64,000 nt of DNA from Pleurotus ostreatus/Saccharomyces cerevisiae fusant. Taxonomy: Eukaryota > Opisthokonta. How positions within the stretch are numbered: position 1 is the stretch's first letter; each line of letters opens with the position of its first letter. Shown in pieces: positions 1 through 11,779 of the stretch. The notes beneath the pieces were generated by a model. That model was not told where the DNA came from, did not search any database, and saw only the letters and a list, made by a program, of their open reading frames with translations. Location of the stretch: contig JAMQCK010000084.1 of assembly GCA_024196135.1 (NCBI GenBank), positions 1-64,000 on the forward strand. The letters run 5' to 3'. The position numbers and the translations under genes are program-made.

Positions 1-330
1 CAGCAGTTACGCTTGGACGCTCGAGCCGGCTGGAGACAATGGCGATTGCCAATATTGTCATTGCATCGGAGACGGGAAGAGAATTCGGTTAGGCAGAAAA
101 TCTCCATGTAGCAGACAATGACTGTGCTTAATCGGATTCACGGTCCGCTGCAAGCTCGCGAGAACAATGCAGTTTGATGCCATCAGCCCCGGATCAACCC
201 CAAGACCTGGCGTTTAAGTAGCCTACGCGTGGCGAGACTTGACTTTCTTTCCAGCTCTGACCAGCGGCCGACCTTGGCCACTACGACCACATCTTCCAAC
301 ACCCGCGCTCAGCGCAGTTCTCCGGACCGC

Positions 331-780
331 ATGCATAGCACGAGGAAAGCTATCCACCCATCTCCCTCGCCGGTCTCTCGTCCATGGCAGAGATTCCATC
401 CTCCTGTTTCGCGCCATTTCATCCTGGGCTGGGCAATCACGCCAGAAATGTACCACAGGTTCTGCAAGGGCGACTCGCGTTGCCCTACGTACCTTCACCG
501 CAAACCAGAAGGGTACGACAATGACTACCACGAACAGGCGCTACAGCAAGTGGTCTGTGATCTCCTCGGCGAGAGATACCAGCTCCCGTGCGCCGGATAC
601 AAGTTGGTCTACGTCGATCCGACCTTGCGCAACCGGGACATCGAGTTCGCGTTGGTCTTGACGGATAATCAGGGTCGGGGCGAGGCGCAGCGTAGCTTGC
701 CTGACCCGGCGGTCGTTGACGCGCTGAAGAAGGAGTTGGGTACGGAGGAAGAACCGAAATGGCTTCTGCGAGTCTCGTAG
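331..780 (+). CDS. small hypothetical protein (doubtful)
   Basis: An uninterrupted frame from the ATG at 331 to TAG at 780 would give about 149 residues. The first half is Ser/Pro/Arg-rich and looks like translated leader. The second half (from about 520) is more protein-like: it has mixed hydrophobic and charged residues, a KLVYVDPTLR stretch and a C-terminal LKKELGTEEEPKWLL segment. A later in-frame ATG (at 448, reading MYHRFCKG) is also a possible start. I recognise no domain. It lies about 560 bp upstream of the OPT remnant and has no evident link with it. It could be the last exon of a gene that begins left of the window. Confidence 0.3.
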   Translation: MHSTRKAIHPSPSPVSRPWQRFHPPVSRHFILGWAITPEMYHRFCKGDSRCPTYLHRKPEGYDNDYHEQALQQVVCDLLGERYQLPCAGYKLVYVDPTLRNRDIEFALVLTDNQGRGEAQRSLPDPAVVDALKKELGTEEEPKWLLRVS

Positions 781-1339
781 TCGTGGTGAGTCTTCTGAAT
801 ATGCATGGAGATCGATGCTCACACGGATATGTAGTGAGGTCGTGCGGATACAGTTAGTATAGATCATGTACGCGGCGCGCCACTCTGGGCGCTGGAGGCG
901 TCCATGCGTTGCACACGTGTGGTATGATGCATCGTGAAACTTGATCAATCTCGGCTTGTCTGTAGCATCGAATACACTTATGTCCTCTACCTGTCCGAAC
1001 CTCAGCTTGCATCCGTAATCCTCTGCCCCGATCCGAGCGATCAACGAGTCAGTAGGTAGATACTACTGCCCTCCTGGTCGCCACAATTTCCGGCTGACTT
1101 GCCACCAACGACCTTTGTCGTGGCGTGTCTAGTCGTGATCTCCCAACGCCCTATTTGCCTCCATCGTCCCAAATCTCAATGTGGACTTGTACAGAACAAG
1201 GAGCGGTCTAAGTCGACCGGGTGCGTACGCGGGACTCATGAGCGATCTCAGTGTCTGACAGGGGCCTTGAGGTGCGACCTATACCAGCTGCTCCATGCTC
1301 ACCTTTCACCGGAGTCATATCGCGTATATCGGCAGCCAG
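781..1339. other. no gene seen
   Basis: No recognisable exon in either strand. The interesting point is negative: the upstream exons of the OPT transporter that should precede position 1340 are not here. Confidence 0.5.
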
Positions 1340-2746
1340 CCCATATTCTGGTGCCAGATCGTCGCGACGATGATCGCAGGCACCGTGCAGCTGGCCGTGC
1401 AGGCGTGGTGCGTCTTCCTTTCTGTCTCTTGTTCTTCTGGGACTCTTGAGTCGCTTTCCTACGTCCCCCGATCCCTACGCCCCCCTCCGCTTTCCTCCAC
1501 CCCCGCTCCCTACTTCCCCCGCGACTATTTCCTAGGCGAGTTGAGGGATCCAGACTGACACTTTTTCCTCGCAGGATGTTCACCAACATACCGGGTCTGT
1601 GTACCCAGAACCAGCGCGATAAGTAAGCTTCGTTTCCTCACCCTCACCGCGGAACGATAAACTCACCCTCATCCTAGCTTCACCTGCCCTTCTACACAAG
1701 TCTTCGGTACCGCATCGATTATTGTAAGGCGCCGAGTGGTCTTCGCGAAGCAAGGCATCAAGCAAGCTTGCTGACCCTCTATCCCAGTGGGGTGTCATTG
1801 GCCCAAAGCTCCAGTTCTCGGCTGGACAAGTGTACTATAGTGCGTGTCTTTTCTGAGTTTTGGCACCCGAGGCCACGGCGTCGACCACCTGGTCAACGGC
1901 GCGCCGACTCCTCTCGACGGCGTGTATACGCCATCCTAACGGCGTCTTCAAAATCACTCTTACGGCGTCTCAACTGACATCCCCACCCTCTAGCTCTCAC
2001 GTTCTTCTTCCTCATCGGGGCGGCGTGCCCTGTCATCTTATGGCTCATTACGAAGAAATATCCTACGACCATACTAAATTACCTCAAGTGAGTCCTCAAT
2101 CATTAAATCCAATCCGACGCCTTATACTAAGTTCCCTCATCCACAGCTTCCCCCTTGTATTCTCTGGCACGTCGGATATACCGCCTGCCACCGCTGTCAA
2201 CTACGTGGGGTGGGCGACAGTCGGGTTTGTTTTCCAGTACCTAAGTGCGTCCCTTTCTGTTCTTCCCCCTTCTCCGGAGCCTTCCTGCGTCCCGCGAACG
2301 CAACTCACCTCACTCGCAGTACGGCGACGATGGTTTGGCTTTTGGACGAAATATAATTGTGCGTACGACCCTGGTTCTGGCTCTGTTCCTTCCCCGCTTA
2401 TCACATTGACATCCAGATGTACTATCCGCGGCCCTCGATGCTGGCACGGCATTGGGGATTATTGCCGTTTACTTCTGGTGCGTAGCCTCCCGCGAAACTC
2501 ACCCCCCCCTCCAAACTGACGCCGCTCCTCGCCACGTAGCTTACAGTACCCTGCGAACGGGACCATCGGCGCCAACACCCTCCAGAATTGGTGGGGCAAC
2601 ACGGTCCACAAGAACACGCTGGATTGGTCCTCGACGCCCCTGCGCCGACTCGACCAGGGGCAGTCATTCGGGTGCGTGGGGACGTGCTCGGGCACGCACT
2701 GAGCTTGGGCGGTGTTGACGCGACGCGCAGACCCATTTTGCAGTAG
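1340..2746 (+). pseudogene. 5'-truncated OPT oligopeptide transporter (last ten exons)
   Basis: Joining ten exons gives the C-terminal part of a proton-coupled oligopeptide transporter (OPT family, fungal plasma membrane). It starts PIFWCQIVATMIAGTVQLAV and continues through NFTCPSTQVFG, FFFLIGAACPVILWL, FPLVFSGTSDIPPATAVNY, WFGFWTKYNYVLSAALDAG and NWWGNTVHKNTLDW to SFGPILQ and a stop. All nine introns have GT and AG ends and every junction keeps frame, so nothing inside is broken. The first exon seen begins right after a CCAG acceptor. The several hundred N-terminal residues that the family needs, including the exon with the usual PPR motif, are absent from the 1.3 kb upstream. It is either a fragment left by a rearrangement or an assembly artefact; without the N-terminal helices it should not transport. 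A second, different OPT gene lies at the right end of the window. Confidence 0.85.
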
Positions 2747-3243
2747 CGTTTGTCGTCGCTTCAGGGTTTGCGTTTTCTGTAGATGGCCGGACGCTTTTCG
2801 AGATGCTTTCGATTGTATTTTTAGCTTGCGTATGCTACACCGCTATCACGCTTTGGGCTCTGTGTGCGCTCTGGGTACTCACCCTTGCGGTGCGCGGCCT
2901 CGCGCGACGCCCGACAAGCCTGTGTGGCACGCGGCAGCAGTCGTAGGCGCGGTCATGCAGGCCGCACGTGCCCGCTGGGCTCTTGTTTGACAGGCGTAGG
3001 CCCGCTCAAAAGCGCCAGCGCCTAACAGGGGCAAATACCCTCCTCTCTCCTCCCGCCTGCCCGCCCCTCCCCCCGCACACCCTACGCCCCCGCTCTCTGC
3101 TCCCCCACACCTGCGCGCCGCCCCGCCTTGCTTTCCCCCGCCCTTTATCCCCCCAAATCGCTTCCGATCGCTATTTCTATACTCCCATTCAGTCGATTGA
3201 ATCAATTCAGTCCAATACAATCCCGCCATCAGCTGCTAGCACC
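2747..3243. other. 3' flank of OPT remnant and caleosin promoter/leader
   Basis: No gene. From about 3040 to 3190 the plus strand is strongly C/T-rich, as is common just upstream of highly expressed fungal genes, and leads into the caleosin start at 3244. Confidence 0.5.
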
Positions 3244-4094
3244 ATGTTGGCGAAGGCGAGCGCACCGGAGCAGGACGCGCCGGAGCGGGACATGTCGCTC
3301 CAGGCGCACGTCGCGTTCTTCGACCGCGACGGGGACGGCGTGATCGCGCCGTGGGATACGTGCGTGCTGTGTTGCTCTCTGCTGCCGCGCCGCCGGCTGA
3401 CTTGCGGCGCTTGCAGGTACCGGGGCTTCCGTGACATTGGCTTTGGGCTGCTCCTCGCGCTTAATGGGGCATTCCTCATCCATCTGACGCTGTCGTGAGT
3501 GGGCGGGGAGGCTCCTCTCTTGCAGGTTAATTGACTCTTTATGCTCAGATGGCTCACGTGCGGTACTTTCTGGCCGGACCCGCTCTTCCGTATACGCATC
3601 AAGCATATACACAAAGTATGCTATCACCCGGCCATAAATTCCCCGATTAGTGACATCTGTTCACCAGGGCACGCACGGGTCGACGTCCGGCGCATATACG
3701 ACTCGCGGCAAGTTCAACAGGACGGTCTTCGACGACACCTTCGACATGTACAGCAGCTATCCTCACACGCACATTACCTTGAAGGAGACGCTGCGCATGG
3801 TACATGGGAACATTGACGCGTTCGATGTGGTACGTTCTGCTCCGATTTCCCATTTTATCGACTAAAAGCAGACTCAGTTCGGATTCCTGGCCAATCTCGC
3901 CGAGTGGCTGACCGCCTACGCGGTCCTCTGGCCCGCAGACGGACGGATGGCAAAGGAGGACATCCTGGGGATATACTCCGTTAGCCCTCCCTTTTTTCTT
4001 CTTACCGCAATCTCACTCCTCTCAGGGCGCTTACTTCTACAAAATCTCCGGCCGCACACCGCCTCCAAACCTGCGCTTCAAGCCGGTGAATTGA
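3244..4094 (+). CDS. caleosin (lipid-droplet peroxygenase family)
   Basis: Six exons (3244-3359, 3417-3494, 3549-3615, 3668-3829, 3878-3979, 4026-4094) join in frame to a 197-residue protein, the normal length for fungal caleosins. Caleosins are lipid-droplet or ER-membrane proteins that bind calcium and heme and act as peroxygenases on fatty-acid hydroperoxides. Visible features are the N-terminal HVAFFDRDGDGVI, where His22 is followed by a canonical single EF-hand, a hydrophobic stretch (FGLLLALNGAFLIHLTLS) for membrane insertion, the HIHKGTHGSTSGAY segment with the second conserved histidine region, and the C-terminal block EWLTAYAVLWPADGRMAKEDI followed by GAYFYKISGR. Start chosen as the ATG after a pyrimidine-rich leader. 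The acceptor before exon 5 could alternatively lie a few bases upstream, adding two residues. No defect seen. The myosin light chain gene follows on the same strand. Confidence 0.9.
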
Positions 4095-4843
4095 TTCAAC
4101 TGGGATCTGTGAGAATTGATTCGATTTGGGACCTTTGGGCCTTGCTGTCTTTACAACACGCTATCCACCACTCGCTATCCGTTATTCGCTTTTCGACCTG
4201 CATACGCGCTACTCGCCATCCGCCCGCATGTGCGCGGCTACACACTCTTTACCTATCCACACACGCTCGTTACTGGGACTATAAGGGGACTATGGACCTT
4301 GGGGCATACTGGCGGCAGGCCTGTACTGAATATATACTATACACTATCTAGAGTAATAATTACCGGCCTGGAGGGTCGTGCTCGCACTTCAATGAGGCGA
4401 ACTACACCACGTCGGAGTCACCTAGCAGCGCACATCGACGCAGGTTGTCCCTGCACATCGAAGATTCAGAGGATGATCAGCGGAGGGTGGCGTGATATTC
4501 CTTGGTTTTTAATGACTCTTTCTTACCCCAAGAGAGCGTTGCAATCCCTGAAGTCCAACTTGTATGGGCGCCCGTGGGTCCATCCATGGCACATGCCGCG
4601 GATGCAGGGCGATTGCCGAGCCCGTCGCCCCACGCGCGCGCAGTGGCGATCCCCTTCGCCGCCACTCCTGTCTCCTTCTGTACATCCCGTTGTTCTTGAC
4701 TCTTCTCCAATTCTTCTCGCGATCCTGTCCATCCAAACTTATGTCCGTGCTTTCTCAGTTTGGACTGAGGAAGAACGCAGTGATATTGACGCCGCGTAGA
4801 CGCCTCTGTTGAACACATCCGCATCTGAACCTGAACGACCATC
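4095..4843. other. no gene seen between caleosin and myosin light chain
   Basis: Open frames here are short and overlap on both strands; none resembles a protein I know. It should contain the caleosin 3' end and the promoter of the next gene. Confidence 0.5.
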
Positions 4844-6465
4844 ATGGTGCGTGTGCTATGCGATATGGCCCGGGCTATGCTGATGAGGCTGTAGAGTGAT
4901 AACGCTGGTTGGTACCATAGCTTGCACTCGTCGGACGTACAGCTTTGCGACGCGTACCTCCTCCAAAGAGGACGCGTCAACACGCGCCTAGAAACCCTTC
5001 CATCGTCCCACAATGTCTACACGCGCGACGCGGGGGACGACCCGATCTCACCGCATTCCTTCTGCGCTCACCCATATAAACCGCAATCCGCGCACAACAA
5101 TGTCTATTTCCACCCAATAACGCGCTTCTGCCCTTCCCCATTCCACTGTCTCCAACCTGTCCTCCCCATCCCATCCGATCCTCACGCGAACCCCCAGAGT
5201 ACAAAGAGGCCTTCGCGCTCTTCGACAAGCGCGGCACGGGATCCGTCCCGAGGGAGACGCTGGGCGATCTATTACGGTGCGTACGCCATTGTCCGTCCCT
5301 CGCTCGCGATTATCCTCGCCCGTCGAGATTCTCGCGCGCATTCGATACCCGCTGCTTCCGCAACTACCACGACCACCTTCTTGCCTCCAACACATTGACC
5401 ACTGCGACAACCATCTCCTATACTACCCATCGTGATCGCACTACCACCATCAGCACCTTCGTATCTCAATTCTCACGTACTCACCCCCACCCAGCGCACT
5501 CGGCCAGAACCCCACGCAGGCAGAGGTCGCTGACATCACGGCGAATGCACCGAGGGAAGGTGCGTTTTCGACCCGTCACGCGCCTTCAACCTCTGCCCTG
5601 CTCTGCTTCCGTCCTCCACCATTCACTCATCCCCTGTTCCGTCCATGAATTCCTCATGACTCTGCCAACTCACTCATCCCCCAACCACTCATCCCCCAAC
5701 CACCCATCCCCACACCCTTGCACTCCCCACTCCACCCACTAATACCTCTCTCACCCTCAGTCGACTACAAGACCTTCCTCGGCATCCTCAACCGCCCGGA
5801 CGGCTTCAAGCCCGCGGGCACGCCCGAGGAGTTCATCCGCGGCTTCCAGGTGTTCGATAAGGAGGGGAATGGGTTTATTGGTGAGTGCGAGTCTCAGTAG
5901 GCTCGAGCGCTTGCCAGGAACGCGAGATGTCCGCATTATGGCTCGCGCTGGAAGTTCCGTGTGACACCGTCGAAAGGATAGAGATGCTGACGACCCTACC
6001 AGGCGCCGGAGAGCTCCGATACGTGCTCACGCAGCTCGGGGAGAAGATGTCGGACGAGGAGGTGGACGAGCTGCTCAAGGGTGTGCAGGTTGGCGCGTGA
6101 GTGTCTGCTCATCACTTCTGATACTTCGATCCTCCATCGTCGTCTCGACGTTTGCTTGCTTCCCTCGCCTGGCGGGCTGTCTGTCCGCTTTGACGTCTGT
6201 CCGTTTGGCCGTACGTCCGACTGCACAGCCTGTCGACGGCTGACTATCATCATCTCACCCTCACCTGCCGTCTTCTCTCTCTGATCACACATCCTTCGTC
6301 CCGCAATCACTCACCCTTCGCCCCGTAATCACACATCCTTCGCCCCGCCATCAACACCCATCTCCCTCCCTTCGCCCCGCAATCACAATCCTGTACTGAC
6401 CTGCCATCTACAGTGACGGCAACATCAACTACGAGTCGTTCGTGCGCACGATACTGAGCCAGTAG
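4844..6465 (+). CDS. myosin light chain, calmodulin-like (Cdc4 type)
   Basis: The body of the protein comes from exons 5198-5276, 5495-5559, 5761-5880, 6003-6096 and 6414-6465, which read in frame. It starts YKEAFALFDKRGTGSVPRET, then RALGQNPTQAEV, FLGILNRPDGF, FIRGFQVFDKEGNGFIGAGE, LTQLGEKMSDEEVDELLKG and DGNINYESFVRTILSQ. This is the four-EF-hand-fold light chain of type II myosin, needed for the contractile ring in cytokinesis. The loops are degenerate, as usual for light chains rather than calmodulin. About 136 residues are certain. The N-terminus is not: the ATG at 4844 is followed at once by a GTGCGT donor, and one or two tiny exons must lie between 4847 and 5197. One option, about 4921-4936, gives a short start ending in Q before YKEAF. 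Intron 5 holds a minisatellite. Confidence 0.85.
6285..6382 (+). repeat. 22-bp minisatellite in last intron of the myosin light chain gene
   Basis: Three adjacent 22-bp units of the form TCACACATCCTTCGYCCCGC plus two bases are followed by a longer 32-bp variant ending in the same CTTCGCCCCGCAA. The array is pyrimidine-rich, entirely intronic and does not touch either splice site. Confidence 0.8.
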
Positions 6466-6825
6466 GCGTCTGTGAGGCGTGCAATGCGGAGCCTGTAGTG
6501 CTCTCGTTGGCACCCCGAGGTCGACCGCGACATATGATGAATAGGTTCGGTGCAGAAGTATACTGCTGTCTATTTGTGTACACGATTGAATGATTTCCTG
6601 CTTGACGTTCGCTGCCGGCACGGTAACCACTGGGCGACTCGGGACTGTCAACAGCGCGGCGGTACGAATACTCATCGCCGAAGAGACAAGCCCGAGATGA
6701 GGCTCGGGCGCATCTACTATTCATCGAGTAACCTGCGAGTGTGTCGACAACTCTATTCCGGTATGTCCATTCCTTGTTTCCGCCTCACCGGGCTTTACCT
6801 GTCTACGCCGGTGCGAGTGAATATA
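6466..6825. other. no gene seen
   Basis: 3' flank of the myosin light chain gene; no recognisable exon. Confidence 0.4.
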
Positions 6826-8070
6826 CGTGGGTGCGAAGGAAGGTACGCCGACTTTCGCTTCTATCAGTACCTTCCTCGACGACGACGGTCAGTTTTCCGC
6901 CATTGTATTCCCGCTGCTAATCTCAACTCGCCGCGGACCTGCGCCGCCTCGGTGTCGCTCACGCTCGGACGTACGCAACCCCGGTCATCGCGGTCTTGCT
7001 CGAGGAGTGGGGTACGTGTACCCAGCCCGAATTAGAGAAGGGGTGCGACGTTATGCGAACGAAGGAAATGGTCTGATGGGCAAGGGTTCGATGGGCAAGG
7101 GTGAGCAGGAAATATACTTCCATCCTTCTCTCGATACTGACCCCGCAAGAGCGTGTAGGTCGCTGAGAATGAGGGAAGGTCAAGTTCTACTACTAGAAGT
7201 CGCTATGCGCGCGGGAGTCGTCGAGCGCAGAACTTCCAGAAGCTGCAACTCTCTTCACCTCGCTCGGCATTCCCGGTCAAGACCAGCAGCGCTCGGAAAT
7301 ATGAATGCTTGTGCCATATCAGGAAATCGGTCACAAACCTGTCATCCTCTTCCACGAAATTCCCATCCCCCTCTACAAAGTTCACCTCCCCTCCCACGAT
7401 ATCCACAGAATTCACATGCCTTCACTCGGTCCCGCGACACGGTTTCCCGATCAAAACGAACTGCTCACCCGAGGGTCGCATCAAGCACAACTATCAGACA
7501 ATGCTCAGCCCCAGCGGCCGCGTCGAAGGTGGTGCTGTCTGGCGCGAATATTCATGCGTAGGAAAACCTAAATATTCAGGCCCAGATCTAGCTTCATCAA
7601 GTCGAGTGGCGCACGCAGGAAGATCTTCCTGCGGTCGTCAGTTCGCTGTCGGGACGTCGCTCGTCGCTACGCTTCTCTGCGGTCCGCGACGTTCAGTGCT
7701 ACATCTGTACTGCGTCTCGTCCGGGCTCCGCTAGGGACAGGAGGGCCTCGACTTGGACAATCCAAGCTATCCACTCAGTACACCGATCCGGCGGCCATAC
7801 GATGTGACCATCGACCTCGTGTATACCGCAGCACCCGGAAAGTCACGTATATGGCGCCCGCCATTGAGAGGGCTCGCTAGGCCGGACCGCTGCAGACTAG
7901 CGCGTGCGACGCTAGCGTCTGCTTTTCCCAGTATACAGATAACGCTGGCCTTTCGAAGACGGCGTCGCGTGAAGGAAGGCTCTGGGCATCACGACGGTGT
8001 GTATTTCGGTGGCGAGTCGTATTGCTCGCCTTCAGATTCTTACACGACGAGGGTGGGAGGACTCAATTAA
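6826..8070 (+). CDS. candidate multi-exon gene, not recognised
   Basis: Several plus-strand segments read like exons but I cannot join them into one frame. They are about 6832-6900 (GTPTFASISTFLDDDGQF), 6918-7012 (LAADLRRLGVAHARTYATPV, then a GTACGT donor), 7320-7435 (GHKPVILFHEIPIPLYKVHL), 7600-7725 (VEWRTQEDLPAVVSSLSG and FSAVRDVQCYICTA) and 7755-8070 (NPSYPLSTPIRRPYDVTIDL, ending in a stop at 8070). Their composition differs from the translated noise around them, and potential donors and acceptors are frequent. No domain is recognised. It could be a real lineage-specific gene, a decayed one, or chance. Boundaries are approximate. Confidence 0.25.
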
Positions 8071-8624
8071 CTGGCCCAATACAATGCTTTGACCCCAGAC
8101 GGGTTTAGCACACCCCCAGCCCCGACTGTATCCCGACAAATCGCAAGATCAGCGCGCCAGCAGCTCCCGTACATCCGCGCTTCATCCATCAACGTCAAAC
8201 CGTAGGATCAGTCGAACATACCTCGAGTATCACCTGGGCATCACCCGCGCGCGGCTTCTTCGTGTGACGGTCCATCACCGCGTTTGATCCCCCACCCCGC
8301 CTAGCGTGCGACGATTGGCGCGCCGGAATGCAGATGGCGCACGAGATGCGGGTGGCTCACGAGACGCGAGGCGGCGCGACCGCATAATCTTCGTGCGCGT
8401 GCGTACTTAAGGCTTCGCGCAGCACGCAGCGCGGACTTTCTTCTTCGCCACCCCGGGCTCCCCCGCCACCCTCCCTGCGGCCTTCTCGCTGCCCGCCCAC
8501 GGTCCTCATCGCTGTCAGCCACCGCTGCCAGCCCGCCTCATCGCGGAAGAGTCGACCAGCGCAGATCGAGCCCGCCTTTCCCGCCTTCTTGTATACACTT
8601 CCTTATCCCCTTCCTTCCTTCATC
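8071..8624. other. upstream region of the DUF6534 gene
   Basis: No gene. The last 150 bases are rich in C and T and contain a TATACACTTCC stretch about 35 bases before the ATG at 8625. Confidence 0.45.
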
Positions 8625-10498
8625 ATGGGTGTTGAACTTTCCTTCGGGCCGATGCTCATCGGTGTCTGCCTTAACATGATTCTTTACGGGGTGCGTCATT
8701 GTCTTGACCTGAGAGGACTAGCGCTAACTCCTCACCAGATCGTGCTGATGCAGGTGAGCCTATCATCAACTAGGGAAGAGGGAGAGCCCCCAAGGATCTC
8801 TCCCTATCGTACTAGTTCCACCATGCTCAAACCCGTTCACAGATGTTGTTCTACTTCCAGACGTACAAGGGGTGCGTGGCTGCGGTCGTTACACCATCTA
8901 GTAATCTAACCCACTGAACAGGGACGCGTCGTGGATCCGCTACCTCGTAAGCTGGACGCCTCACGTCACTAGCGTGTAGTCGCTCATCTATCGCCTCTCT
9001 AGATCCTATATCTTTTCATCATCGAGACCTGCAACACCGGGTTCGAGTTCGGGTTCATTTACGAGCCTCTCATCCACAATTATGGTGCGTAAAGGCAACA
9101 GGCTATCCAGACATGCAGGCTCATCCAACTGTAGGGACCCCGAAGGCGACGACGAATTTTCCTATTAGTGAGTACTTACAATCTTGTCTGGTCAGCCTGC
9201 TCATCATCCTCCAGTGCTTGCCGCAGAGCCCATCACAATAGTGCGTTCAATTGAAGCAACGTGCGCGCGGTACGCTAAGTGTGGTGCAATTGTCAGGTAT
9301 TCATCAGTTTGCCCATCCAGTGCTTCATCGCATGGTACGTCTCAAGTGGGTCCCTCGGCTAGCACTGTTGCTGATTCCTCCTCCTAGGCGCATTTGGAAC
9401 ATGACGAAGACAATGATCATTCCCTTCGTCATTGTGCTCTTGGGCCTCGTATCATTTGGTACGCCCTCACAACCAAACCTGCCACCGTCCCAAAATCTAA
9501 CCCGGCCCCTCACCAGGCGGCGGCATCTGGCTCACCCAAAAGATCGTCGAAGTCAAGTACTTCGCGCGCAAGCCCGATTTACACTGGGCTGCCCTCGTGT
9601 GGCTTGTGGCGGCCGCGGCAGCAGACATCCTGATCACTGTCGCGCTGGTGTGGAACCTTGCCCGTCGCAAGACAGGCTTCTCGCACACGGATGATGTGAT
9701 TAATGCGATTATCAGGAGTGCGTCTTTCGCTGTCGGGGCGGGCTGTCGCGCTGGCGGCCCCTCGCTCTTTATTTCACCCGGTTAGGCTAACACTTTTCCT
9801 CACCAGTGACCGTGCAGACGGGGTTGGTCACCGCGTTCCTCGCGTGTCTCGACTTCATCCTTTTCCTCATATTCCCGAAGACTACACTGTATGTGATCCC
9901 GTCCGACGTGGATACTGGATTTCTGACTCCACCGCAGGAACTTCATCTGCAACCTCTGCCTTGCCAAGCTCTACACCCTGTCGCTCATGTCAACGTTGAA
10001 TGCCCGACAAGGATGGAACCGCCACCTGTCCAACTCGCGCCCCGCCAACCCGCTCTTCGACAACACCACAAGCGGCTCCCGAAGGGTGAGCGCTAACATG
10101 GATTTCGTCACCGTCTCAAGCTCAAACACCTGGCTCTAGGACACGCACTCGCGCATACCAACAGTGAGCCCGCGCCTCAACCCCCGCGCGCCCAGCACGA
10201 TAACTAATGTCAGACCCCCTCGCAGACGCCGCACATACCCACCTTCGAGCTCTCGACGCAGATGTCCTCCACGCCGCGCACGGGCCACTTCAAGCGCTCC
10301 TCCGACGGGCTCGAGATCTCCGTCACCAAGGTCGTCGAGCGCCTCGAGGACCCGCACCCGGTGATCACCATAAACACCATCCCCACCGCGCACCACCCCT
10401 ACGGGCCCGGCGCGATGGCGCCCCACGGGACGCAGGTCGGCATGCTCGACAGCCACGGCGACTCGTACGACGCGCGCTCGATCGGTTCAGCAGTATAA
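8625..10498 (+). CDS. DUF6534-type seven-helix membrane protein
   Basis: Joined exons give a protein of about 400 residues that begins MGVELSFGPMLIGVCLNMIL and has about seven hydrophobic segments. These include YLILYLFIIETCNTGFEFGF, MIIPFVIVLLGLVSFGGGIW, WAALVWLVAAAAADILITVA and TGLVTAFLACLDFILFLIF. The order of helices, the NARQGWN segment just after the last helix and the hydrophilic Ser/Thr/His-rich tail (from about residue 290) match the large basidiomycete family annotated as DUF6534. Its function is unknown; a receptor-like role is often guessed but not shown. It probably sits in the plasma membrane or endomembranes. Early exons are very short (8739-8753 is only 15 bases). The start is the first ATG in a good leader and the frame ends at 10498. 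The paralogue-rich family makes a precise role impossible to infer. Confidence 0.85.
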
Positions 10499-11779
10499 GG
10501 ACTCAGTACTCAGGATTCGGGACACGGACTTGGGGAGAAGAGAAGGGAGACATGGGGATCTAGAGCAGCGACTGGCCCGGACGTCGTCCCGCGCGACGAT
10601 GAGGAGACACGATCTTACGACCACCAGTGGATGGGCTCCTGCCCATTCCACCGGATTCTAATTTATTGTGGGGGCGGGTGCCGCGGGAGCACACCATACC
10701 CGCCCCTCTCCACCCTGTCTGTGCCAGTACGCTCGTTTTGTACGACTAGGATTTATCTTATTCTGTATGTAGCGCAGAAGCTCGTGCAGTGTGGCTCGTC
10801 AGAAGGTGCGATTTCTGCGGCCAGCCTGGATGTTATTGCGACCCGATGCGCATGTTGGGACATGGAGAATAAGCGTTTGAGAGATGGAAAAAAAATCCAT
10901 TACCCGCACACGTTCGCCTGCAGCCCTCGAGCGTGATGAGCTGCTGATGAACCAGTGGCTTTCTCGATGAACCATTGGCTTTCTCGCAGAACCAGGGTTT
11001 TCGTCGCATGATGTGCACCTCATCCTATAGTGCGGGCGTAAAGCGCTTGCTGCTCGCGAAGCTTCGCGTCGTACCTGGCTTCGTGGCCGCATTCCCCTCC
11101 TTCGTGGCCACATACCCTAATGCCGTGCCCCTTGCTCTTCCTTCATGGTCCCATAAGCAGTCATATAACCGTCCTACCCACATAGCCTTCATTCACGGGC
11201 CCTATACCAGTCGGGCTTCTCCAAACAAGCCCACACCTTCTTTCAACAGACTTGAGCCCTTCTTTCAACAAACATACGCCCTGAAGGAAGCCCCCTGCAC
11301 GGGAATGCGCGCGAGGTTCGGGCGAGGAGATAGCGCAGCGAGGGCCCGCGGAGAAGGCCGTTCTCAACCAGGGCCCGCAGAGGCGGTCATGCGCCTTGAG
11401 GCCATTCACTCAGCGGGAGATGTTGATCCATTCAGCGGATTATATTGTCAGAAACTGGGGCACGCGATTGCCTACCGCCTATAGCTCGGGGTCGATATAA
11501 ACAGACGCGGGCCGTTGGACGAATTGTGAAGGCGTCAAGTGCTTGGGTATGACCACGGCCGAGAGGGTACGACCGGAGCGGGCAGGCTGGCGCAGCTGGC
11601 GGCGGAAGCAACAGGTCTTGATACTTCAAGTAAGTTGTCAGTCCTACCCGAAGCACGTAGCAAGAGGCGATCGACAGATCTCGAGCAAAAAAAGGGAGTT
11701 CTCCGGTGGAGCGGCAATCCCTCCCGTCTGCTGTGTCTCGAGATTGAAGCATGTGCGAAGGGCCTAACTTTTGCCTGTC
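10499..11779. other. gene-poor stretch
   Basis: No convincing gene. There are local imperfect doublets: GAACCAGTGGCTTTCTCGA twice near 10951-10993, and TTCGTGGCC units near 11080-11112. A TATA-like GATATAAA at 11494-11501 has no recognisable gene downstream on the plus strand. Confidence 0.45.
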
